Notes under the pieces: generated by a model | Databases searched by the model: none | Told to the model about the DNA's origin: nothing | What the model saw: only the letters and a program-made list of their open reading frames with translations | In this document: piece after piece, positions 59,282-64,000 of the stretch | How the letters are laid out: each line of letters opens with the position of its first letter | Position numbering within the stretch: position 1 is the first letter of the stretch | Source of the DNA: Pilosibacter fragilis | Lineage (GTDB): Bacteria > Bacillota > Clostridia > Lachnospirales > Lachnospiraceae | Length of the DNA: 64,000 nucleotides | NCBI RefSeq assembly: GCF_032490495.1 | Contig: NZ_JAVYJB010000006.1 | Coordinates: 186,001 to 250,000, forward strand | Direction: 5' to 3' | Position numbers and translations under genes: made by a program

Positions 59282-59536
59282 ATGGCAACTACCAAAAGCA
59301 TGAAAATTCAGGCCGAGATTGATAAGGTCAAGGCCAAAATCAGTGAACAGCAGGCCAGGCTCAAGGAACTGGAACAGAAAAAGCTGGAGGCAGAAAACAG
59401 CGAGATCGTGGACATTGTGCGCGGCATGAGCATTTCCCTTACGGAGCTCCCGCTGCTGTTTGAGAAGCTGAAGGACGGCGGTACTTTGGGACAAAGTGTC
59501 CCGAAGTCCGAAGAAAAAAAGAAGGAGGAAAACTGA
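59282..59536 (+). CDS. DUF4315-family protein
   Basis: 84 residues starting MATTKSMKIQAEIDKVKAKI: a coiled coil (residues 8-40) followed by IVDIVRGMSISLTELPLLFE. AGGAGG is upstream. This is a small protein typical of the Tn1549-type T4SS module. The palindrome at 59,483 encodes LGQSVPKS near its C-terminus. Probable cytoplasmic accessory; function unknown. Confidence 0.8.
   Translation: MATTKSMKIQAEIDKVKAKISEQQARLKELEQKKLEAENSEIVDIVRGMSISLTELPLLFEKLKDGGTLGQSVPKSEEKKKEEN
59483..59507. repeat. ICE palindrome site 13
   Basis: ACTTTGGGACA-aag-TGTCCCGAAGT, at the end of the DUF4315 gene. Confidence 0.8.
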
Positions 59537-59538
59537 AT

Positions 59539-60288
59539 ATGAAACATTTTCGTATGTTGGCGGCGGGGCTTTGCTCCGCCGTTCTTTTATGCGGCTTTGC
59601 GATCCCAGCCTACGCCTATTCGGACGGCGGGAATGAGGAACCGCCTGTTGTGGAAGAAACTCCGGCCCCGGAGCCAGCGCCTACCATTACCCCGGGCGAG
59701 GGCTTTTCGGAGGATGGAAACCTTGTGACCCGCGATCTGCTCTACGATGCCGCAACCAACAAACAGTTCATCACGGTGGAAACCAGCGGCGGCAACACCT
59801 TTTACATTGTCATTGACTATGACAAGCCTGTGGACGAGGACGGCGAACAGTATCACACCTACTTTTTGAACATGGTGGATGAAGCCGATCTGCTGGCGGC
59901 ACTGGAGGCCGCTGGCGGAGAACTTCCGGCCTGCTCCTGCACAGAAAAATGTGCGCCCGGAGCCATCCATACGGATTGCGAGGTCTGCGCGGTCAACATG
60001 ACCGAGTGTGCTGGCACAGCTCCCGAATCCGCTCCGGTGACGGAACCTGCGGAGGAGCCGGAACCCGAGCCCCAGCAGAAAAGTAATACCGGGACGCTTC
60101 TGCTGATTTTGGCAGTGGCTGTTCTGGGCGGCGGTGCAGGCTGGTACTTCAAAATCTACCGCCCGAAGCATGAAAAAGCTGCTGTACCCGAAGAGGATTA
60201 CAGTGAGGAACTGGCTGATTATGACGATCCCGAGGACGATGGGCCGCCTTGGGACGAGGACGATACCGAAAGCGAGGATAATGAATGA
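59539..60288 (+). CDS. DUF4366-family surface protein
   Basis: 249 residues: signal peptide (LAAGLCSAVLLCGFAIPAYA), Pro/Glu-rich linker, a domain with TSGGNTFYIVIDYDKPVDED, cysteines in CSCTEKCAPG, a second linker, a C-terminal span (TGTLLLILAVAVLGGGAGW) and an acidic cytoplasmic tail. This layout is DUF4366 of FATA-type ICEs. It is anchored in the membrane with the domain outside, perhaps a mating-pore or surface factor. GGAGG is upstream; it overlaps the next gene by 4 bases. Confidence 0.82.
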   Translation: MKHFRMLAAGLCSAVLLCGFAIPAYAYSDGGNEEPPVVEETPAPEPAPTITPGEGFSEDGNLVTRDLLYDAATNKQFITVETSGGNTFYIVIDYDKPVDEDGEQYHTYFLNMVDEADLLAALEAAGGELPACSCTEKCAPGAIHTDCEVCAVNMTECAGTAPESAPVTEPAEEPEPEPQQKSNTGTLLLILAVAVLGGGAGWYFKIYRPKHEKAAVPEEDYSEELADYDDPEDDGPPWDEDDTESEDNE

Positions 60289-60461
60289 GATTTACAAATA
60301 ACCCCTATGAGGGATTTATGAAAGAAAAAAGCTACTTTAAGGGTGTGCCGCCAAGCCTGCCGCCGAAGGGCTCCCGTTGTGACGGCTGCCCTTACTGGCG
60401 CGGGATCGGCTGCGTGTTCTGCTACCGGGAGCAGCTCAAACCACCGGGCAACGGGAGGTGA
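60285..60461 (+). CDS. Small cysteine-containing ICE protein
   Basis: 58 residues starting MRFTNNPYEGFMKEKSYFKG and holding CDGCPYWRGIGCVFCYRE, which could bind zinc or an Fe-S cluster. The ATGA overlap with DUF4366 suggests coupling. Function unknown. Confidence 0.6.
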   Translation: MRFTNNPYEGFMKEKSYFKGVPPSLPPKGSRCDGCPYWRGIGCVFCYREQLKPPGNGR

Positions 60462-60465
60462 TACT

Positions 60466-60819
60466 GTGGGCCGAGAACTGACCCGGACAGAAAAAGCGGC
60501 AATCCGCAGGCTGGTGTCAAAATGGTGTGCCAACTATGACCGGGACTGCGGCTGCCTGCCGCTGGATTGCGAGTGCTATATGTTTGGGAAATGCTGGACA
60601 GGGGCTTATTGCCGCTACTTCCGCGAGGCAGTTCTGCCCCTTGATCCGGCGCTGGAGGCTGCGTTGCTGACAGAGGGGCCAAGGCCGGATTTCAAGGCTT
60701 GCCCGGTATGCGGCAGAGCCGTGGCTCCTGATGGACGGCAAACCTATTGTTCGGCGGCCTGTGCAAAGGCGGCACACCGCAGACAGCAGCGGGAATATAT
60801 GCGGAAAAAACGGAGCTGA
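60466..60819 (+). CDS. Cysteine-rich VLP-domain protein
   Basis: 117 residues from a GTG start (GGGAGG upstream). It holds two cysteine groups: CGCLPLDCECYMFGKCW and CPVCGRAVAPDGRQTYCS, ending in a basic AAHRRQQREYMRKKRS. This is the cysteine-rich VLP family found in ICEs of Clostridia. Likely a zinc-binding, DNA-associated protein. A longer frame upstream is not used because the GTG site fits. Confidence 0.75.
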   Translation: MGRELTRTEKAAIRRLVSKWCANYDRDCGCLPLDCECYMFGKCWTGAYCRYFREAVLPLDPALEAALLTEGPRPDFKACPVCGRAVAPDGRQTYCSAACAKAAHRRQQREYMRKKRS

Positions 60820-60820
60820 T

Positions 60821-60934
60821 GTGTTGACAATTAGACCATCACAAATCCGCTTGTAGCAAGGCTTTTTAAGGCCCTTTTCTGCGGAAGGCGTATGTTTCTA
60901 CGTCCGCCCCTGTTTCCGTGAGATGCTGTCAACA
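60821..60934. other. Inverted-repeat region before the next gene
   Basis: TGTTGACA (about 60,822) and TGTCAACA (about 60,926) face each other around GCGGA / TCCGC and other small stems. It precedes palindrome site 14. It may be a structured leader. Confidence 0.4.
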
Positions 60935-60949
60935 TTTTAGCTGCCGGGG

Positions 60950-60972
60950 CTTTGGGACAATTTGTCCCAAAG
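60950..60972. repeat. ICE palindrome site 14
   Basis: CTTTGGGACAA-t-TTGTCCCAAAG, perfect 11-bp arms with a 1-base centre, 26 bases before a gene start. Confidence 0.85.
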
Positions 60973-60998
60973 TTCCGGCTTTTGTGGAAGGAGGTACT

Positions 60999-61958
60999 AT
61001 GCCGAAATATTATCCGATCAATGAAGAAGCCGCAAAGCGGGCAAAAGATATGAACAGCTTTTCTGACTATCAGCCGGGCTCCGCTACGGCGGGCTACCGG
61101 GCAATGGTCGATGAAGCGTATGCAGCGGCGGAACGCCAGAAAGCCCGTGTCGATCCAATGTACCATGATAAGATTGACGCGCTGGTGGATCGCTATGCCC
61201 GGAAACTTGCGGAAAATCTGAATGAACGCAATGTGATTGATGCCCGGGTGCCCTCTATTCTGATCTCCGGGGGCGGCAATTTCCCTGTGACAAAAAAGCA
61301 CAAGCAGAACGCCGCCCGGGATCGCAACTATGGAGAGTATGCGGAGATTTCAAAGCTGCTTGATAAAATCCGCTCTGTTGGAATGGGTGGGATCAGCGCG
61401 GATGACGATCTGGCCGTGGAAAAGCTGACAAAAAAGCTGGAGGGGCTGGAGTCCCTGCAGGCCACCATGAAGGCAGTCAATGCGTATTTTCGGAAACACA
61501 AAACGCTGGACGGCTGCCCGGAGCTTACGCCGGAGCAGGCCGAAAAGCTCAAAGCAGATATGGCGCAGTCATGGCACTTGGACAAAAGCAAGCCATACCC
61601 CGCCTATCTGCTTTCCAACAACAACGCCAACATCCGCCGTGTGCGCCAGCGCATTGAGGAACTGAGCAGCCGCTCCGAGTTTGCTGGCTGGACATTCCCC
61701 GGAGGCGAGGCAAAAATCAACGAGGCTGAAAATCGTTTGCAGCTTATTTTTGAGGAAAAGCCCGATGCCAATCAGCGGCAGGAACTGAATAGCAACGGCT
61801 TTAAGTGGGCTCCCAGCCAAGGGGCATGGCAGCGGCAGCTTAACCAGAACGCCATCCGTGCTGCGGCCCGGATAGACTTTCTGCGGCCCGAGGACAGTAC
61901 AAGCCCCTATCAGCTCCAGCCGTTTGTGAAAAGAGAAAACAAAGAAATGTCTCGATGA
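60999..61958 (+). CDS. Conserved ICE hypothetical (helical)
   Basis: 319 residues starting MPKYYPINEEAAKRAKDMNS, with AAGGAGG upstream. Mostly helical with coiled-coil character (RRVRQRIEELSSRSEF); the later GFKWAPSQGAWQRQLNQNAI, with two conserved tryptophans, is like the LPD-type tail in ICE proteins. No known activity. It precedes another ICE hypothetical by 13 bases and lies upstream of mobC and the relaxase. Confidence 0.65.
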   Translation: MPKYYPINEEAAKRAKDMNSFSDYQPGSATAGYRAMVDEAYAAAERQKARVDPMYHDKIDALVDRYARKLAENLNERNVIDARVPSILISGGGNFPVTKKHKQNAARDRNYGEYAEISKLLDKIRSVGMGGISADDDLAVEKLTKKLEGLESLQATMKAVNAYFRKHKTLDGCPELTPEQAEKLKADMAQSWHLDKSKPYPAYLLSNNNANIRRVRQRIEELSSRSEFAGWTFPGGEAKINEAENRLQLIFEEKPDANQRQELNSNGFKWAPSQGAWQRQLNQNAIRAAARIDFLRPEDSTSPYQLQPFVKRENKEMSR

Positions 61959-61971
61959 TGGGAGGTGTACT

Positions 61972-62556
61972 ATGGACAAAAATCAAGGCTACGCCATTTT
62001 GAAGGCGGTCATGCTGGAAAATGGACGAGGATTTGTATTGGGCGAACATCCCACCGCGCCATCCCGCTATGTCACATGGGCCTGCTATGATGACAAGGAC
62101 GGCCAGCGGCAGTATGAATGGGGTCACTATGGAAATGACCGCACCGCGATGGAACAGGATTTCACAGACCGGGTGCAGGACTATCAGCGTATTTATAACG
62201 TCGGGATCAGGCAGACCGAGGCTCCCGGCCTTTACAAGTATTATTCGACCCAGCGGCCTGTGGACATCGGGACATTCCCGAAGCCGCCTTATAACAAGCC
62301 GGATGAAATCTTCAATTACGATCAGCGCATCCCGGTGGAAAATGGCTCGTTCTTGGCTTGGGGCTATCTTACCTATACCCGCCCGCTAACGGAAAAACAG
62401 GCATCCGACTATGAGCTGCGTCCTGCGCCTGATAATCCCGACAGGCCCCGTCCGATTGCCGAGCAGATGAAAAATGCGGCAAAGTTGGCGGAGGCAGATC
62501 GCGGCCCGGAGGCACTGGTTCCCCAGCGCAGGCAGCCTGACCGTGGCGATAGATAA
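61972..62556 (+). CDS. Conserved ICE hypothetical
   Basis: 194 residues starting MDKNQGYAILKAVMLENGRG, with GGGAGG upstream. It contains YVTWACYDDKDGQRQYEWGH and GLYKYYSTQRPVDIGTFPKP, with many aromatic residues, and a charged C-terminal tail. No domain is recognised. Similar small proteins lie before mobC in Tn1549-type elements. Confidence 0.6.
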   Translation: MDKNQGYAILKAVMLENGRGFVLGEHPTAPSRYVTWACYDDKDGQRQYEWGHYGNDRTAMEQDFTDRVQDYQRIYNVGIRQTEAPGLYKYYSTQRPVDIGTFPKPPYNKPDEIFNYDQRIPVENGSFLAWGYLTYTRPLTEKQASDYELRPAPDNPDRPRPIAEQMKNAAKLAEADRGPEALVPQRRQPDRGDR

Positions 62557-62568
62557 GGAGGAGCGTGT

Positions 62569-62733
62569 ATGGAAAAGAAACGTGAACAGGAATTGTCTGT
62601 ACTGGAGGTGCTGCGCCTGCACCGTGAATTTCATTTGCCGCACCCTGTTCCGGCAGACGAACAGGAAAAGCCGCTGGATAAGGTAAAGGAGCCGCCCCGC
62701 GCCTGCCGCAGCCGGGAGCGTGAGGAGCGATGA
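62569..62733 (+). CDS. Small ICE protein upstream of mobC
   Basis: 54 residues starting MEKKREQELSVLEVLRLHRE; basic and acidic, with a Pro-rich C-terminus. GGAGG is upstream, and the ATGA overlap with mobC indicates coupling. Function unknown. Confidence 0.55.
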   Translation: MEKKREQELSVLEVLRLHREFHLPHPVPADEQEKPLDKVKEPPRACRSREREER

Positions 62734-63077
62734 CAAAAAAGCGCCGCCGTCCGATCCATCTTCATGTGATGGTGTCGGAGGCGGAGCAGGCCCTGATTCA
62801 AGAACGTATGGCGGAGGCTGGCATCCGTAATATGGGAGCCTATATGCGGAAAATGGCCCTGAGTGGGTATGTGCTTCATGTTGACCTTTCGCCTGTTCGT
62901 GAGCTGGTTTCGCTCCAGCGGCGCTGCTCCAACAATCTGAACCAAGTGGCAATTCAGGCCAACACCTACGGCGCAATTTATCCCGAAGAACTCGCAGCCT
63001 TACAGCGGGACTATGCTGCTTTGTGGGGGCCGCTGTCTGATCTTTTGAAACAGCTCTCCGCGCTGGTAGAGCTCTGA
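62730..63077 (+). CDS. mobC: MobC-type relaxosome protein
   Basis: 115 residues. The ribbon-helix-helix-like N-terminus (RPIHLHVMVSEAEQALIQER) and the block LVSLQRRCSNNLNQVAIQAN are the MobC signature. MobC binds near oriT and helps the relaxase open the DNA. It is followed by a terminator hairpin and palindrome site 15, then the relaxase gene. Confidence 0.85.
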   Translation: MTKKRRRPIHLHVMVSEAEQALIQERMAEAGIRNMGAYMRKMALSGYVLHVDLSPVRELVSLQRRCSNNLNQVAIQANTYGAIYPEELAALQRDYAALWGPLSDLLKQLSALVEL

Positions 63078-63082
63078 CCCGT

Positions 63083-63117
63083 CCGGGGAGTGGTTGATAC
63101 CGCTCCCCGGCTTTTTC
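63083..63117 (+). terminator. Terminator after mobC
   Basis: CCGGGGAG (63,083-63,090) pairs with CTCCCCGG (63,103-63,110), then CTTTTTC. Confidence 0.7.
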
Positions 63118-63118
63118 T

Positions 63119-63143
63119 ACTTCGGGACAAAGTGTCCCAAAGT
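63119..63143. repeat. ICE palindrome site 15
   Basis: ACTTCGGGACA-aag-TGTCCCAAAGT, between the mobC terminator and the relaxase start. Confidence 0.8.
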
Positions 63144-63175
63144 AAAAATACTGTTTGCCGGAAGGAGGAATTTTT

Positions 63176-64000
63176 ACGGCGACCACCTACATCCGCCCTT
63201 ATAAAACAGCGGCGGGAAAAAGTGCAATTCAAACGATGGAGGATCGTTTCACCTATGGCCTAAACCCGGAAAAGCTGGGAGCCGTATCTTCCTATCTCTG
63301 CGATCCGAACACGGCTCCCGCCGAGTTTCTTCTGGTAAAAAGTCAATACCTTGCAGAGACAGGCCGGGCCGTGTCTCGCGGGGCCCTGTTCTTTCAGATC
63401 CGGCAGGCGTTCCTGCCCGGGGAGGTTACGGCGGAAGAAGCAAACCGTATCGGCTATGAAACGGCGATGCGCTGGACAAAGGGAAAGTATCAGTTCTTCG
63501 TCTGTACGCATACCGACAAGGCCCATATCCACAATCACATTTATTTCAATGCGACGGCCTTTGACCGCTCCCGGAAATTTCATAATTTCATTGGTTCGTC
63601 CTTTGCCCTGCGGCGGCTCTCTGACCGCGTGTGCATCGAACATGAATTGTCTGTTATCCAAAATCCGTGCCAGCACAGCAAGGGTCGTTTTCTCCACTAT
63701 GGACAGTGGATCGGAGAAAAGCCACCCTCTGCCAAGCAGCGGGTGCGGCTGGCTGTTCTCGCCGCTTTGGAGAAAAAGCCCACGGACTTTGCCGACTTTC
63801 TCCGTCTCATGGAGGAGTCCGGCTTTGCGGTGAAACATGGGCGGGGCGGTGTCATCTCATTCCTTGCACCCGGGCAGGAAAAACCGACCCGGCTCCGGGC
63901 TTCTACACTTGGAGTTGGATTTGACCCGGAGGACATCAAGGCGGTAATTGCCGGGGAACGTCCACTCCCCAAACTGCCCGAGGAGCCCACGGTTCCGCCA
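63176..64000 (+). CDS. MOBP-type relaxase, N-terminal part
   Basis: 275 codons are visible; the gene continues past the window. The sequence ATTYIRPYKTAAGKSAIQ and the histidine motif HTDKAHIHNHIYFNATAFD (HxHNH) are those of the MOBP family. No ATG begins the conserved N-terminus: AAGGAGG is followed at 7 bases by ACG GCG ACC ACC, where homologs have ATG GCG, so ACG 63,176 is the likely start; the first internal ATG is 20 codons on. It is the ICE's own relaxase, distinct from the MobQ relaxase of the IME. Confidence 0.85.

Larger units (their letters stand above)
33205..64000. mobile_element. Integrative conjugative element, Tn1549-like; right end beyond window
   Basis: A contiguous FATA-type conjugation module: ParB-like, ArdA, PcfB, VirD4, Maff2, TrbL/VirB6, PrgI, VirB4, NlpC/P60, DUF4315, DUF4366, cysteine-rich VLP, MobC and MOBP relaxase, in the order known for Tn1549/Tn5382 relatives. 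The left boundary is approximate, placed after the terminator at 33.2 kb; no attachment repeat could be confirmed. The integrase lies outside the window. A 13.2-kb IME is nested in it. Confidence 0.85.

Noticed and set aside
62263..62285. GGGACATTCCCG considered as a further ICE palindrome
   Set aside because: The right arm is TTCCCG rather than TGTCCC; it lies in ordinary coding sequence and lacks the core symmetry.

Overview
The window looks like a chromosomal segment of an anaerobic gut Firmicute, most likely Lachnospiraceae (Clostridia). This rests on TPP-riboswitch thiamine-salvage operons with thiXYZ, tenA and thiW, an SLH surface protein, a FliB-type methylase, strong AGGAGG ribosome sites, and an integrative conjugative element (ICE) of the Tn1549-like FATA type. 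The species cannot be fixed from the sequence.

Region 1 (1-33.2 kb) is chromosome. It opens with the edge of an IS66-type element and a minus-strand run of small membrane-anchored proteins, one of them apparently interrupted by an amber codon. A QueG-like Fe-S protein and a 5'-damaged aldo/keto reductase follow; the reductase faces a MerR regulator across a textbook 19-bp-spacer operator. Next come fliB, an AAA-like/PD-(D/E)XK protein, ogt and an MFS transporter. The minus-strand thiE-thiD-tenA-thiZ-thiX-thiY operon runs from a TPP riboswitch at 17.5 kb, and beside it on the plus strand lies a phosphonate-type ABC transporter (phnD-phnC-phnE). An ECF sigma / membrane protein / PrsW-type protease operon adjoins an SLH-BspA surface protein. 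A second thiamine operon, thiW-thiM, lies behind another TPP riboswitch, and dinB and a MATE transporter complete the region. A decayed ppx/gppA fragment and an IS3 transposase tail mark a scarred boundary.

Region 2 (33.2 kb to the window end) is the ICE: ParB-like protein, ArdA, PcfB, VirD4, Maff2, TrbL/VirB6-like, SpoVG-domain protein, two DNA methyltransferases, PrgI, VirB4, an NlpC/P60 hydrolase, small accessory proteins, MobC and a MOBP relaxase that runs off the window. No ICE integrase is visible. Nested in it is a 13.2-kb integrative mobilizable element (IME, 38,665-51,832) that split the maff2 gene. It carries its own regulators, a MobQ relaxase, CHC2 and VapE replication proteins, a large serine recombinase and two cargo groups (LemA/DUF3137/DUF1266, and two small membrane proteins).

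Two observations stand out. First, a palindrome of the form GGGACA-N3-TGTCCC occurs about 15 times across the ICE and the nested IME, in gene junctions and even inside reading frames. It is a plausible target for the ICE's ParB/KorB-like protein. Second, a conserved, covarying RNA motif that resembles only the pyrimidine-sensing half of a TPP aptamer lies upstream of both the phn-type transporter and thiW-thiM, in the latter case in tandem with a true TPP riboswitch. It is a candidate new thiamine-precursor riboswitch.
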